From Erwinia sp. JUb26 (lineage in GTDB: Bacteria > Pseudomonadota > Gammaproteobacteria > Enterobacterales > Enterobacteriaceae), in contig NZ_RJVB01000002.1 of the NCBI RefSeq assembly GCF_003751505.1, positions 589,480-653,479 on the forward strand: a stretch of DNA of 64,000 bases, given 5' to 3'. Below the pieces are notes generated by a model. The model did not search any database, was not told the origin of the DNA, and worked only from the letters and a program-made list of their open reading frames with translations. The position numbers and the translations under genes are program-made. The first letter of the stretch is position 1; each line of letters begins with the position of its first letter. Below are positions 46,420 through 56,391 of the stretch, piece after piece.

Positions 46420-46758
46420 AGTAATCCCCTGAAATTTCTTATGAACTATTGCTGCGCGGCACCGTGAAACAAACGCACGTAAACGTTTGCGTCTCCGGTG
46501 CAATATTCACGATAAAAAGAAAGGCGTTTCTTTTCCGTGTTTAAAACCGCGTAATTTAGATGCTTAATTAAAAGGCAAACGATTATCCAGCGTTTAACGG
46601 TCCGTTTTCAACACCTGTTAACGGTTATCTTTATTTATTCCAAAACCCGCAACCCGGTAATTCAACGTGAATCCCGGATTGAGAGAAACTTTATCGGGAT
46701 ATGCCGTACGGCAGAAATAGCGCTTTCTTATGAGCGCGCGCCCGCTGCAAAAAATCGG
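46420..46758. other. ghxP upstream region
   Basis: A 339-base non-coding stretch between ghxP and the glutathione transferase gene. Apart from the PurR-type operator I see nothing definite in it. Confidence 0.5.
46477..46492. promoter_or_regulatory. PurR operator of ghxP
   Basis: ACGTAAACGTTTGCGT matches the PurR pattern ACGCAAACGTTTNCGT at all but one position and is nearly palindromic. It lies 58 bases upstream of the ghxP start, so purine repression is expected, as for other purine transport genes in E. coli. Confidence 0.8.
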
Positions 46759-47421
46759 TCAGGAAAGCGTGATTTCACCGCCCTTCTGCAACGCCCGCTG
46801 CCAGGCTCCGCGATGCTGGATTTTTTCCAGCCAGTTCTGAATCGCCGGGCTGCCAGCGGCGCCACCGCGCGCGGTCAGCGCCAGCAGCGGAAAGCTCATC
46901 TGCACGTCGGCAATGCTGAAGCGGCTACCGGCAAACCAGTCGTGCTGCGCCAGGTGCTGCTCAATAAACTGCCGGTGGGTAGCCAGCTGCCTGTTCAGAT
47001 ACGCTTTTTGCACCCCTTTGCCAAAAGCGCTGCCAAGCGGCCTGAGCAGCCAGGGCACCGGTGCCTGGCCCATCCGGCTGAAAATCAACTTCATCACCAG
47101 CAGCGGCATCAGCGATCCTTCGGCGTAGTGCAGCCAGTAGCGCGATTGCAGCTGCTCTTCTTCCTCAATCAGTGTCAGTCTTTCTTCGTCGTCATAGCGA
47201 GATTCAAGGTATTCCAGAATCGCGCCGGACTCAGCAATCACCCGGTTGCCGTCGGTAATCACCGGAGATTTCCCCAGCGGATGGATTTTTTTCAGCGCCT
47301 CGGGGGCCAGCATGCTCGGCTCGCGCTGGTAAAGCTTGATCTGATAAGGCACGTCCAGCTCTTCCAGCAGCCACAGTACGCGCTGCGAACGGGAGTTGTT
47401 CAGATGATGTACGGTGATCAT
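46759..47421 (-). CDS. Glutathione S-transferase family protein
   Basis: A 220-residue protein with an N-terminal thioredoxin-like domain (about 1-80). It includes NNSRSQRVLWLLEELDVPYQ and HPLGKSPVITDGNRVIAESGAILEYL; the cis-proline and the glutathione-binding ESGA are clear. An all-helical C-terminal domain has FSIADVQMSFPL. It should conjugate or reduce electrophiles with glutathione. ATG 47421 follows GGAGGG; a 7-codon longer start is unlikely. It lies 41 bases after soxR on the same strand, so it may share the soxR transcript, fitting a redox role. Confidence 0.9.
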   Translation of the reverse strand: MITVHHLNNSRSQRVLWLLEELDVPYQIKLYQREPSMLAPEALKKIHPLGKSPVITDGNRVIAESGAILEYLESRYDDEERLTLIEEEEQLQSRYWLHYAEGSLMPLLVMKLIFSRMGQAPVPWLLRPLGSAFGKGVQKAYLNRQLATHRQFIEQHLAQHDWFAGSRFSIADVQMSFPLLALTARGGAAGSPAIQNWLEKIQHRGAWQRALQKGGEITLS

Positions 47422-47462
47422 GTTCCCTCCTGCCAAAGCCAAACCTGAAGTATAGGTTTGGC

Positions 47463-47930
47463 TCAGCTGCTTTTCACATCCAGCAGGATCGCCCCGGTCC
47501 CCTGCTCGCTCAGGCGGTCATTCGGGTTGCGCAGCGGGCAGTCTTCCATCGAGAGGCAGCCGCAGCCGATGCAGCCATCCAGATCGTCACGCAGGTGGGT
47601 GAGCATTTCGATGCGGCTATCCAGCTCGTCGCGCCACTGCTGCGACAGCACCGCCCACTCTCTCGGCGACATGCGTTTCCCCGGCGGAAACTGCATTAAA
47701 TTGTCGCCGATCGTCGCCAGCGGAATGCCGATGCGCTGGGCAATTTTGATAATCGCCACCCGGCGTAGCACGTCACGCGTGTAGCGCCGCTGATTCCCCG
47801 CGTTGCGGTGGCTGCTGATTAAACCTTTACTTTCATAGAAATGCAGCGCCGACACCGCGACGCCGCAGCGCTGCGCCACGTCGCCGGGGGTCAGTTCGCG
47901 CTTGTTGGGGGAGTTGCCGCTTTTTTTCAT
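47463..47930 (-). CDS. soxR: Redox-sensing activator SoxR (MerR family, 2Fe-2S)
   Basis: A 155-residue MerR-type regulator matching E. coli SoxR. The HTH (about 12-50) has [26 protein letters not shown], followed by a dimerisation helix. The cluster motif [12 protein letters not shown] places cysteines at residues 120, 123, 125 and 131. Oxidation of the [2Fe-2S] cluster by redox-cycling compounds switches on soxS. It is divergent from soxS with a perfect operator between. Confidence 0.98.
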   Translation of the reverse strand: MKKSGNSPNKRELTPGDVAQRCGVAVSALHFYESKGLISSHRNAGNQRRYTRDVLRRVAIIKIAQRIGIPLATIGDNLMQFPPGKRMSPREWAVLSQQWRDELDSRIEMLTHLRDDLDGCIGCGCLSMEDCPLRNPNDRLSEQGTGAILLDVKSS

Positions 47931-47937
47931 TTAGCTC

Positions 47938-47968
47938 TTTACCTCAAGTTAACTTGAGGAATTATACT
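47938..47968 (+). promoter_or_regulatory. SoxR-controlled soxS promoter and operator
   Basis: A -35 box TTTACC (47938-47943) and a -10 box TATACT (47963-47968) are 19 bases apart, the overlong spacing that MerR-type activators correct. The perfect 18-bp palindrome CCTCAAGTTAACTTGAGG (47942-47959) fills the spacer. It matches the classical E. coli soxS operator. Confidence 0.95.
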
Positions 47969-48075
47969 CAGCCTCCATTGAAAGGGCGAGATGCGTGTTC
48001 CATCGTGCCCATCCGTTTCTGATACGTCAGTTGTTATGACGGCCAGATTTGACGCAGAACCAGGGAGAAAAATGT

Positions 48076-48498
48076 ATGCATGATGACATCATCCGCACCC
48101 TTACCGACTGGATCGAAAGCAATCTTGATAAAACGCTGTCGATTGATGAAGTGGCGGCCAAATCGGGCTATTCGAAATGGCACCTGCAGCGCATGTTCCG
48201 CACCGTGACCAAGCAAACGCTGGGGGGCTATATTCGCGAACGCCGCCTGACGCTGGCGGCCGAAGAGCTGCGGAAAACCCAACGCCCGGTGTTTGATATC
48301 GCCATGCAGTATGGCTACGACTCGCAGCAGACTTTCTCCCGCGTGTTCCGTCGCCAGTTTTCACAGACGCCGACGGCCTACCGCCACACCATGCGTCGCC
48401 AGGCGCTCCAGCGCGGCAGCTGGAACTTCGACTGTAGCGACTTTGCCATGAACGGCTTCGCGCGCAGCAGTAGTAAAGTCAGTACCGTCTGCAACTGA
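48076..48498 (+). CDS. soxS: Superoxide-response activator SoxS, with C-terminal extension
   Basis: A 140-residue AraC/XylS protein. The first ~107 residues match E. coli SoxS: VAAKSGYSKWHLQRMFRTVTKQTLGGYIRERRLTLAAEEL, then FDIAMQYGYDSQQTFSRVFRRQFSQTP. It binds as a monomer to activate superoxide and drug-resistance genes. A tail of about 33 residues (from RRQALQRGSWNFDCSDF to the stop) follows YRHTM, where E. coli SoxS ends. It contains two cysteines. ATG 48076 is in frame after GGGAGAAAAATGT. The gene converges on the diguanylate cyclase gene 10 bases beyond. Confidence 0.93.
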   Translation: MHDDIIRTLTDWIESNLDKTLSIDEVAAKSGYSKWHLQRMFRTVTKQTLGGYIRERRLTLAAEELRKTQRPVFDIAMQYGYDSQQTFSRVFRRQFSQTPTAYRHTMRRQALQRGSWNFDCSDFAMNGFARSSSKVSTVCN

Positions 48499-48508
48499 CC
48501 CGCCCGGG

Positions 48509-49372
48509 TCAGCACGGCGCCACTTCCCTCTCCGGTGGCACCCCGGGGGTCAGCTCCCAGAACGACGGGGACAGGAACCAGCCGCCGCCACGCTGCTTAA
48601 TCTGATACATCGCGCTGTCCGCCTGGGCAAGCAGCACCTCGGTGCTCTGATGATGCTTGCCTAAGGCAACGCCAATACTCAGCGTCTGCGGGATCCGCGT
48701 CCCGTCATCCAGCTCCACCGGCTGCCGCATCTCGGCGGTAATATCTCGCGCCACCTGCGCCGCCTGCTCTTCACGATCGATAGCGGTCAGCAGAATGGCA
48801 AATTCATCGCCGCCCAGCCTCGCGACCAGATCGTCCTTGCGCAGCCGCGCCCGCAGACGCTGGGCGACCACCCTTAGCACTCTGTCGCCCGCGGCATGGC
48901 CGTAGCGATCGTTGACCTCTTTGAAGCGATTCCCGTCGATAAACAGCACGGCAACGCGCTGGCGCTCGCGGGGATCCAACCAGCGTCTTTCCAGCTGATA
49001 GGTAAACGCCGCACGGTTGGGTAAGCCGGTGAGCGTGTCGTGCAGCGCCTGATGCGCAAGGGTATCGTTCTCACGCGTCAGGTGCTGATGCCAGCGGTCC
49101 AGCTCCGCATTCAGCCGCCGGGTCAGGAAGCTGGCTATCAGCCCACTCACCAGCAGCGCCACGCTGAGAAGCAGCAGCAGTGGCCACAAATAGAAGGGCA
49201 ACTGCCCGCCCTGATGGGGCTTTTCCAGCGCCATCGCCAGTAGGGAGAGCAGCCCGGCCATCAGGGCAACCGCGGCAATAATCAGATGGATGCGGTGGAA
49301 CGATTTACGCAGCGTCGGCAGCGTGCGCGACGGCGCGGCGGCAGGCGGGCTGCCATCCCGGTGAATATTCAT
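48509..49372 (-). CDS. Membrane-bound diguanylate cyclase of the pga operon
   Basis: A 287-residue protein. Two membrane helices (about 27-50 and 58-82) are followed by a GGDEF domain (about 115-270). The domain has an intact catalytic motif (ARLGGDEFAIL), an RxxD inhibitory site (RKDD) and a DGNRFKEVNDRYGHAAGD core. It makes c-di-GMP, which activates PgaC-PgaD. It is the last gene of pgaABCD-dgc, starting 25 bases after pgaD with GGGAGGG in front. E. coli has dgcT beside pga, but that protein has a much larger membrane region, so this is not a simple orthologue. Confidence 0.93.
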   Translation of the reverse strand: MNIHRDGSPPAAAPSRTLPTLRKSFHRIHLIIAAVALMAGLLSLLAMALEKPHQGGQLPFYLWPLLLLLSVALLVSGLIASFLTRRLNAELDRWHQHLTRENDTLAHQALHDTLTGLPNRAAFTYQLERRWLDPRERQRVAVLFIDGNRFKEVNDRYGHAAGDRVLRVVAQRLRARLRKDDLVARLGGDEFAILLTAIDREEQAAQVARDITAEMRQPVELDDGTRIPQTLSIGVALGKHHQSTEVLLAQADSAMYQIKQRGGGWFLSPSFWELTPGVPPEREVAPC

Positions 49373-49397
49373 GTTAGTCCCTCCCTGCAAGCGGCCC

Positions 49398-49820
49398 TCA
49401 GGCCGGTTCCCGCAGGGCTTCTACCTGCGTAATATGCCCGTCGTTATCGTGATAAACGCGCAGCCTGTCGCTGCCGCTCAGCAGGCTGACGTCCCGCTGG
49501 CTGATGTCAAAGCTGCGCGCCACCTCTACCGGCTCCAGCCCCGGCCTGCGCCGACGCCGCTCGGTACGGAAACGCAGCTGGTTATACTTGGCCCAGCCGA
49601 TCAGCAGCAGGGCATTAAACAGCCCGATGCCGATATACAGCGTCAGCGTGCTCAGCCCGGAAACCAGCGGACGCGGGCCGCTGAACGGCATGGTTTGCAG
49701 GACTTTCAGCAGCCCGGTGGTAAACAGCCAGATAAAGCCGCCCCAGCCAAACAGCGTCAGGACGAAATCGATAATGCGCGGCACCCAGCCGCGCGGGGTG
49801 AAAATCAACGGATTAGCCAT
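49398..49820 (-). CDS. pgaD: Poly-N-acetylglucosamine synthesis accessory protein PgaD
   Basis: A 140-residue protein with two membrane helices (about 15-37 and 58-80) and a cytoplasmic C-terminal tail. It has the family start PLIFTPRGWVPRIIDFVLTLFGWGGF and YNQLRFRTERRRRRP. PgaD forms the c-di-GMP receptor with PgaC and is needed for polymerisation. It lies 5 bases after pgaC. Confidence 0.94.
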   Translation of the reverse strand: MANPLIFTPRGWVPRIIDFVLTLFGWGGFIWLFTTGLLKVLQTMPFSGPRPLVSGLSTLTLYIGIGLFNALLLIGWAKYNQLRFRTERRRRRPGLEPVEVARSFDISQRDVSLLSGSDRLRVYHDNDGHITQVEALREPA

Positions 49821-49825
49821 AGTGA

Positions 49826-51154
49826 TTATCCTTTTTCAATGCCGCGATCGGGGCTTTCCCAGCGGGCGCGCTGCTTTCTGGAGCGCAGCATCACTTTCGG
49901 GAACGCCACCAGCGTGGTGAACAGACTCAGCATCCAGTAGACCAGCGGATACCAGATGACCCAGAACAGAGAAGCGGCCAGGCGCGGCTCGTAGCGACGT
50001 TCAATCAGCAGGCTGACGCTGAACTGCAGCAGGCAAGTCACCGCCAGCACCATGCCGGTAAACTGCGGCGGGAACAGGTCGTAAACGCGGATGCTGTCCG
50101 GGATTGGCATCACCAGCCCCAGCAGGAACAGAATGACGCTCACCGCATAGGTGAAGGCCCAGATGGTTGACAGGCTGAACTCAAAGAAGAGCGTCCACAT
50201 CCGGCGATATTCCCAGGACCAGATGTGGCGCAGATTTTTCAGGAACACCTCAGCACCGCCCTGTGCCCAGCGCAGCCGCTGACGCCACAGGCCTTTAAGC
50301 GTTTCCGGCATCAGGATCCAGCACAGCGCGCGAGGTTCAAAGAACACCGACCAGTGACGCAGCTGCAGCTTCCAGCTGATATCAATATCCTCGGTGATCA
50401 TGTCCGGGCTCCAGTAGCCGATTTCCGCCAGCGCGCGGCGGCGGAATGCGGCGACCACGCCGGAGACGGTAAACACCTGGCCGTAAACGCGCTGCGTGCG
50501 CTTGATCAGACCGATGATTGAGGAGAACTCGCCCACCTGAATCCGCCCAATCAGCGTGGAGCGGGTGCGGATGCGCGGATTACCGGTTACCGCCCCTACG
50601 CGCGGATTATTCAGCAGCGGTGCCACCAGCCAGGCGGCGGCGTCCTTATCCAGCAGCGCATCGCCGTCGATGCACACCAGGAAGTCGCTGCGCGCGGCGG
50701 CGGCCCCGGTCTGCAGGGCAATCGCCTTGCCCTGGTTGGCGGCCAGATGGATCACCCGCAGCTTAGGGTGGCTGGCGGCCATCGCGTCCAGCACGGCGCC
50801 GGTGTTGTCTTTGGAACCGTCGTTAACGGCGATCACTTCAATATTGCCGTAGCGCTGACCCAGCGCGGCCAGCAGCGTCTCCCCGGCGTTGGCCTCTTCG
50901 TTGTAGCAGGGAACAATAATTGAAATCAGCGGGTTCCCTTCCAGCTCGGGGGCGGCAACGTCTTTCCCCCACTTCCAGTGGCGTTCACGATAAAACCAGA
51001 AATAGAGCCCGCCGGTCATCCAGATGCCGGACATAAACAGCGGCCAGAAGAAAACAAAGTTCAGCATCACTTCACCGGTATAAATCACCGTAATACCGAA
51101 CGGTATGCTCAGCACCAGGCAGAGCATCAGAAAGGCAAGAATACGATCGATCAT
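49826..51154 (-). CDS. pgaC: Poly-beta-1,6-N-acetylglucosamine synthase
   Basis: A 442-residue processive GT2 glycosyltransferase. Two N-terminal membrane helices precede the catalytic domain, which has [28 protein letters not shown] (D-x-D), [10 protein letters not shown] and the QRLRWAQGG processivity motif. Further membrane helices follow. It polymerises UDP-GlcNAc across the inner membrane together with PgaD and c-di-GMP. The start overlaps the pgaB stop (ATGA). Confidence 0.97.
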   Translation of the reverse strand: MIDRILAFLMLCLVLSIPFGITVIYTGEVMLNFVFFWPLFMSGIWMTGGLYFWFYRERHWKWGKDVAAPELEGNPLISIIVPCYNEEANAGETLLAALGQRYGNIEVIAVNDGSKDNTGAVLDAMAASHPKLRVIHLAANQGKAIALQTGAAAARSDFLVCIDGDALLDKDAAAWLVAPLLNNPRVGAVTGNPRIRTRSTLIGRIQVGEFSSIIGLIKRTQRVYGQVFTVSGVVAAFRRRALAEIGYWSPDMITEDIDISWKLQLRHWSVFFEPRALCWILMPETLKGLWRQRLRWAQGGAEVFLKNLRHIWSWEYRRMWTLFFEFSLSTIWAFTYAVSVILFLLGLVMPIPDSIRVYDLFPPQFTGMVLAVTCLLQFSVSLLIERRYEPRLAASLFWVIWYPLVYWMLSLFTTLVAFPKVMLRSRKQRARWESPDRGIEKG

Positions 51155-53160
51155 GGCAGCGGATACCAGGTTGATGAAAACACGGGACGGATGTCGTTCA
51201 GCGCGGGGCTGTCGTTCAGGAAATCATCCGGGTAGTAGCCGAAGCTCTGCGCGCCGCTGGTTTGCAGCTGTTTCATCCAGCTCGCCAGCTGTGCCGCCGG
51301 GATAGCGCCGTGCTGTTCCGGCTGACGCCAGTCGCGCGACTGCAGCTCAAAGACGGTCTTCTTCAGCGCGCCGGGGCGACGACCCACTTCGGTCACCAGC
51401 TTGTCCAGCCAGGCGTTGCTCTCCGGCATCGGCACTTTTTCCATCAGCGGCATCGCCATCGGCGCAACCCAGTCATAGGCCTGCAGGAAATCGTCAAGAT
51501 TCTGCGCAAACCACGCTTCGCTCTGCGGCTCCAGGATCGGCAGTGCAAAGATATTGCGCGCGGTTTTCACCTGCGGCCCGCGAATGGCGCGCACGTCGGC
51601 GGTCAGCTGGCGGGTAAAGTCGATCAGCGTGCGGCTCTTGAAGCGCGTCCAGCGCTGGAAGGTGGCGGGATCGCGGCGTATCTCGGCAATCGAGGCCGGG
51701 AATCCGGCAGCCTGATAGGCGTGCAGGGCATCCAGACCGGCGTCCTCATCGTCGGCAAGCACCGCGTCATCGTGGTAGATGATGCCGCTGAACACCGCGT
51801 GGCTGGCCAGATCCTGGTAGATCTCGCGGATGCGGTCGCGGGCCACCGCGCTGTACGGCGACAGGCGCTGATACTGCTGCGGATCCACCCGGGTCTGCCC
51901 GGTCTTCAGATCGATTTTCTCCACGCGCGGCAGTGATTTATCCAGATCGAAGGCCAGCACCGGCATCCAGGCATATACCTCGGCGCTGGTACGAGTGGCG
52001 ATCTGCCAGGCGACGCGGTTAAACAGATCCTCACGTACCGGCAGCCAGCGGTTGGGGAAGTAGAGTTCGTGCACCAACCCGTCACCGTCCGGATCGGCGA
52101 AGGCCTGTAAGAAGACCGTGTTCGCCCCGGAATCGGCCACGCGCTGGATTAGCTTGTCTAAATTGCGCGCCTGCTGCTTAGGGTCGGCATCGTAGATGTA
52201 GTCGAGATCGACATGCATCACCCGCATTTCGCTGGTTTCCTGCACCTCAACCACCCGCTGGGCGAAGCTTTCCAGGCTGGGGTTGTTGGAAATCAGCAGG
52301 CGCGGCACGTTGTCCAGCGCATCCACGGAAGCCAGTCCGTCATCCAGCGTCATCGCCATCTGATAGCCGTGCTGGCGCACGATGCTCAGCGCTTCACCGC
52401 CGGCGGCACCGTAAGGCCAGACCCAGACGCGCGGCGCTTTACCGGTGGCATCGGTAATACGCTGGGTGATTTTCTCCACGTCGGCGTTGACCCGCTGACG
52501 GTACTCGGCCCCGGTTTCGTAACGCTGCTGCTTCGTGTCATAGCGGCGATTCACCGCATACGGCTCGCTGTTGCCCTGCGGGTTGGACACCTCGCCCTCG
52601 TGCTGGGCGTAAGTGTGCGCGCCGATTTCAACCAGCCCGGAGCGGGACATTTCGCCAATCTGTTGCCAGGTGGTAAAGCGGTCGCGCGGCGTCATCAGCC
52701 CGCCAAAGTTCACCGGCTGCCCGGCTGGGGTATCGATCCAACTGCCCACCGGGGCCAGCACCGCGTGCCAGCGGTAAGCCTGCAACAGCGGCCAGACACG
52801 GCGATAAAAACTGCTGTAGCCATCGTCGAAGCTGAGCAGCACCGCCTTCTCCGGCAGCGGTTTACCCCCGGCTTTGGCGGTGAGGATCTCATCCACCGAC
52901 ACCGGGTGATAGCCGTTTTCCCGCAGCCAGGCGAACTGATCGTTCAGCGCGCTGCTGCGCACCGACAGATAGCGCTGATCGGCGGACTCATCCTCGACGT
53001 CGTGATACGCGAGAACGATAAAATGATTTTTCGGCCACGGCTTTTCAGCGGCTGACAGCGGGCGGTCAGCGGGAGAGAGAAAGCGCGGGCGCTCGGCCTG
53101 GCTGCATCCGTTTAGCAGCAGCGTGACAGGCAACAGTAAAAGAAGCATGAACAAACGCAT
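51151..53160 (-). CDS. pgaB: Poly-GlcNAc de-N-acetylase/glycosidase lipoprotein PgaB
   Basis: A 669-residue outer-membrane lipoprotein. The signal ends in a lipobox (LLLNGC; Cys19). The N-terminal CE4 deacetylase domain (about 45-285) has [24 protein letters not shown] (metal aspartates) and [12 protein letters not shown] (metal histidines). The C-terminal GH153-type domain (about 310-665) has [10 protein letters not shown] and IYHDDAVL. It partly deacetylates the polymer in the periplasm so that it can leave through PgaA. It starts 10 bases after pgaA. Confidence 0.97.
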   Translation of the reverse strand: MRLFMLLLLLPVTLLLNGCSQAERPRFLSPADRPLSAAEKPWPKNHFIVLAYHDVEDESADQRYLSVRSSALNDQFAWLRENGYHPVSVDEILTAKAGGKPLPEKAVLLSFDDGYSSFYRRVWPLLQAYRWHAVLAPVGSWIDTPAGQPVNFGGLMTPRDRFTTWQQIGEMSRSGLVEIGAHTYAQHEGEVSNPQGNSEPYAVNRRYDTKQQRYETGAEYRQRVNADVEKITQRITDATGKAPRVWVWPYGAAGGEALSIVRQHGYQMAMTLDDGLASVDALDNVPRLLISNNPSLESFAQRVVEVQETSEMRVMHVDLDYIYDADPKQQARNLDKLIQRVADSGANTVFLQAFADPDGDGLVHELYFPNRWLPVREDLFNRVAWQIATRTSAEVYAWMPVLAFDLDKSLPRVEKIDLKTGQTRVDPQQYQRLSPYSAVARDRIREIYQDLASHAVFSGIIYHDDAVLADDEDAGLDALHAYQAAGFPASIAEIRRDPATFQRWTRFKSRTLIDFTRQLTADVRAIRGPQVKTARNIFALPILEPQSEAWFAQNLDDFLQAYDWVAPMAMPLMEKVPMPESNAWLDKLVTEVGRRPGALKKTVFELQSRDWRQPEQHGAIPAAQLASWMKQLQTSGAQSFGYYPDDFLNDSPALNDIRPVFSSTWYPLP

Positions 53161-53170
53161 CGTCTGATCC

Positions 53171-55624
53171 TCAGAATCGGTAGTTCATATCAAATGAAAC
53201 GGAAAGGTTTTTCTCGCGGACGCCGTCATACGGGCGTTTATCCCACGTCAGCTTGACGCCGGTATCCAGCACGTCGTTCCAGCGCACCCGCTGGCCGTAG
53301 CTAACCGTGGTCACCGCGCCGCTGCCCTGCCCCTGCTGCCAGTAAGCACCGGCACCCAGCTCAACCTGCTGGCTCCACTCGGTCTGATAGTGGCGATACA
53401 TCAGGTGATCGAGGCTCAGCGCGGGCACCACCGCCAGATCCCGCGACGGGCTGTAGTACGGCGTATCCGTTTTACTGTTGTGGCTGCCGCTGATATTCGG
53501 CGTGAAGTCGAGGGTATAGCGCGCGCCGGAGGTCAGCCGCTCGGAGCCGTCTAAAGACCACTCCACGCGATTGTTGCCGTCCGAGAACCAGGACGGCGCC
53601 ACGGAAACCTGCCATTCGCGGCGTTCGCTCTGCCGCCAGCGCGCCCAAAGATTACCGCCGTTGACGGTGATGCCGTTGCGCAGCGCCTGCAGCGGCGCCT
53701 CGCGCATCAGCCGCTCCGCGCTGCCGCCGATGCGCCAGTCGTCGTTAAAATCGTGCCAGCCCGACAGCCGCGCACCGATTTTCTGCCCGCTGCCGTAGCG
53801 CTGGCCGTTCAGCTCCGCTTCCGCCCAGTTGTCGCGCGTGCGGTATTCCACACCGCCGCGTACGCTGCGGTTGATCCCCCGTCCTTCGCTGAACTCGCTG
53901 TCGGCAAACGACAGGCCGGTGAAGATCCGCCAGTTCTCGTCGACGGGCGGACTGTAGAGCAGCGCGTCGAGGGAGACGTCGTTGGCGCCGCTGACCGGGC
54001 TGTCGGAGTTGATGCCGTGTTCGCCCTGCACGCGCAGCTCGGCGTAGCGATGCACATCGCGCAGACGATCGAGACGCTGCGTGCTACGGCTTTCCGGCTG
54101 GCGCTTAATCACGTCATCCGCCAGCAGGTCGGCCTGCCGCCACTCCTGCAGTTCCAGCGCGGTCAGCCCCTGCTGCGTTTCCAGCCCCAGGCTGCGCGGC
54201 TCCATGCTTTCCACACGCTTCAGCTCGGCTTCCGCCCGGCGTGGCCAGCCGCGGGTCAGCCACAGGCTGGCCACATCAATCTGTAAACCCTGATTGCCCG
54301 GTGCAGTGCGCGCCAGATGTTCGGCCTGCTGCTGCGCCGCAGGCAGGTCGTCATGCAGCAGGGCTGACTGAACCTGCAGCTGCCGCGCATCCAGCCAGTC
54401 GTCGTTAGGCACCCGTTCCGGCGAGCCGAAAATATTGAGCAGATAGGGGCTGGAGGCGACGAACCGATCGCTCTGCCGACGTGCGGCATCGGGCTGCTCA
54501 TCCTCGGCCAGCGCGTAGAACAGGTCGCTCTGTTCGGTGCGGCTGAGCGGGGCAGCCGTAGTTTCCGGCGACAGCGACCGATAGATGGCCACCGCGCGAT
54601 CCGGCTGGCGCAGCCACAGAAAGGCGGCCGCCACCCAGCGGCGGGCGTAGGTCGGGATCACCGCCCCTTCTGCCGTCAGCCGCTGATATTCATCGACCGC
54701 TTCCTGCATGCGGCTGCGGGCAACCAGCGCGCCTAATCGGTCGATGCGCGCCTGCCTATAGTCGGTGTGGGCGGCGGGGTCGTTCTGCCATGCCGCCAGC
54801 AGCGGCTGATAGTCGGCCAGCGCCCGATCGGCGACGGTAAACCGCTCCGCTTCCGAGCGGCTGGGCGCAAAGGCGATGCGCACCTTTTCCGCCGCGGCAT
54901 CGCGCTGTAGCCTGCGCAGCTGCACCGCGTCAGGATTTGCGTGCGCGGCCTGGAGCAGCGCCGGGCCGCTGACCCGGTTGAGGGAGAGCGCGTTGAGGTA
55001 GTTTTGCTCAATCTGCCGATCGCCGGCGAAGCGCGATTCGGCCTGGCTGGCGGACTGCAGCGCATCCTCTTTGTGCCCGGCGGCAAACTGAACATAGGAG
55101 AGATCGAGCCAGCGACGCGCGGTGGCAGCCTGCGCCACACGCTGCTGCGCCAGCGGCAGGGCCTGCGCACTGCTGCCGGCATCGGCCAGGGTCATCAGAT
55201 AACCGCTGTGCAGATCGTCATTACCCGGCTCGCGCGCCAGCGCCCGCTGCCAGACGGCCAGCGAAGGCTGCCACTGGTGCAGATTGCGCAGCGATCCGGC
55301 CACCGCCTGCAGGCCGCGCACTGGCAGCGTCACCTGCCGGTCGTAGCGCTGCCAGACGGCGACCACCTGGCGATCCTCCCCGGCCCAGCTGGCAATCTGC
55401 AGCCAGTCAGCGATTTCACTCGCGCTCAGCGTTCGTCGTTCGGCTTCGCCGTCGAAGAAGCGCAGTGCAGGCGCATTGTTTCCTTCGCGGGCGGCCACGA
55501 TCAGGGCGTCATAATTCTGCGCCGCCGCCAGCGATGGCAGGGTGCTGAATGTGAGTAATAACGCGACCGCTTTTTTCCGCTGGTGTGGGCGGCATTTCAA
55601 CCTGGAAAAGCAACAAAATAACAC
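53171..55624 (-). CDS. pgaA: Poly-GlcNAc outer-membrane export porin PgaA
   Basis: An 817-residue exported protein. The signal region (KKAVALLLTFSTLPSLAAAQ) leads to a periplasmic TPR superhelix (about 40-510) that guides the polymer. A 16-strand-type barrel (about 530-817) ends in a C-terminal phenylalanine (DMNYRF). The start is GTG at 55624, 6 bases after AAGGAG. It heads pgaABCD-dgc. The long A+T-rich upstream region may carry a regulated leader. Confidence 0.96.
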   Translation of the reverse strand: MLFCCFSRLKCRPHQRKKAVALLLTFSTLPSLAAAQNYDALIVAAREGNNAPALRFFDGEAERRTLSASEIADWLQIASWAGEDRQVVAVWQRYDRQVTLPVRGLQAVAGSLRNLHQWQPSLAVWQRALAREPGNDDLHSGYLMTLADAGSSAQALPLAQQRVAQAATARRWLDLSYVQFAAGHKEDALQSASQAESRFAGDRQIEQNYLNALSLNRVSGPALLQAAHANPDAVQLRRLQRDAAAEKVRIAFAPSRSEAERFTVADRALADYQPLLAAWQNDPAAHTDYRQARIDRLGALVARSRMQEAVDEYQRLTAEGAVIPTYARRWVAAAFLWLRQPDRAVAIYRSLSPETTAAPLSRTEQSDLFYALAEDEQPDAARRQSDRFVASSPYLLNIFGSPERVPNDDWLDARQLQVQSALLHDDLPAAQQQAEHLARTAPGNQGLQIDVASLWLTRGWPRRAEAELKRVESMEPRSLGLETQQGLTALELQEWRQADLLADDVIKRQPESRSTQRLDRLRDVHRYAELRVQGEHGINSDSPVSGANDVSLDALLYSPPVDENWRIFTGLSFADSEFSEGRGINRSVRGGVEYRTRDNWAEAELNGQRYGSGQKIGARLSGWHDFNDDWRIGGSAERLMREAPLQALRNGITVNGGNLWARWRQSERREWQVSVAPSWFSDGNNRVEWSLDGSERLTSGARYTLDFTPNISGSHNSKTDTPYYSPSRDLAVVPALSLDHLMYRHYQTEWSQQVELGAGAYWQQGQGSGAVTTVSYGQRVRWNDVLDTGVKLTWDKRPYDGVREKNLSVSFDMNYRF

Positions 55625-56241
55625 GGCAACTCCTTTATTATTTTACTTATCCGTACAGGTGTATTGTTGGGCTTATTATTTATTTAAATTTTCAGGGTGA
55701 ACGAATCCCCACCCGAATTCGGATTCAGGAAAATAGGGAGTCGTATCATTGGTGATGAAAATCCTACATAGCATTGAGGTCTTGTACAACTTTTAAGGAT
55801 TAAGATTCCTCTTAAACCTTTGTAATGCAGAGTTATTTGCAAGATTTCAAGAACAATAAATTATGTATTTTCAATAAATTACCCCACTCACCATACCAGT
55901 TGGAATAAGACTAATCCCGCAAGTTATCTGAATTTAGAAAAACACGCTTAGGCAAATAATGAAAAAACAAACTTCCTGTAAGACTCATTAATCAGTGTTG
56001 TCATGAATATGACATCGGAAAAATGAAAGCAATAAAACTCCAGTAATAAATGGATCTAATTTTACCGCACGGCCTTAGCTGATACACTGCCCTTCTGCAA
56101 AGTGAAAACGCTTTTTTCAACGGCTAAATTTAATCACCGTGATAAATTTCATTCTTTTTCGCTAATAAAAAACCGCCAGGCCGCAGAAACACAGGCTGCC
56201 TACCCCACGGGAAAAAACCGCCTTATCGTGCGTAAATTTCG
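55625..56241. other. pgaA upstream region, possible CsrA-regulated leader
   Basis: About 620 bases of A+T-rich DNA between pgaA and the yjcB promoter. Read in the pgaA direction, ACCTGTACGGATAAG (55660-55646) resembles a CsrA-binding GGA element, with AAGGAG at the start and GGGGATTCG further upstream. E. coli pgaA is strongly repressed by CsrA through such sites. No gene is visible. Confidence 0.4.
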
Positions 56242-56284
56242 TTCAACTTTTAAAAACCGATGATATAATGTGACCGTCGTCACA
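56242..56284 (+). promoter_or_regulatory. yjcB promoter with overlapping CRP palindrome
   Basis: A -35-like TTCAAC (56242-56247) and a consensus -10 TATAAT (56264-56269) are 16 bases apart. TGTGA-CCGTCG-TCACA (56269-56284) is a perfect CRP-consensus palindrome. It begins on the last base of the -10 box and covers the start site, so CRP would be expected to repress here. A structured leader with a hairpin at 56308-56337 follows before yjcB. Confidence 0.65.
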
Positions 56285-56391
56285 CTTCCTTGACCTTACG
56301 TCAGTTCGGAAAGAGCCTACCTGGCAGCTCTTGTTCCGCTTACGGTGATGCCGCTTCCAGTCTGTCAGGACCGATCATCGTGGAGTTAAAC

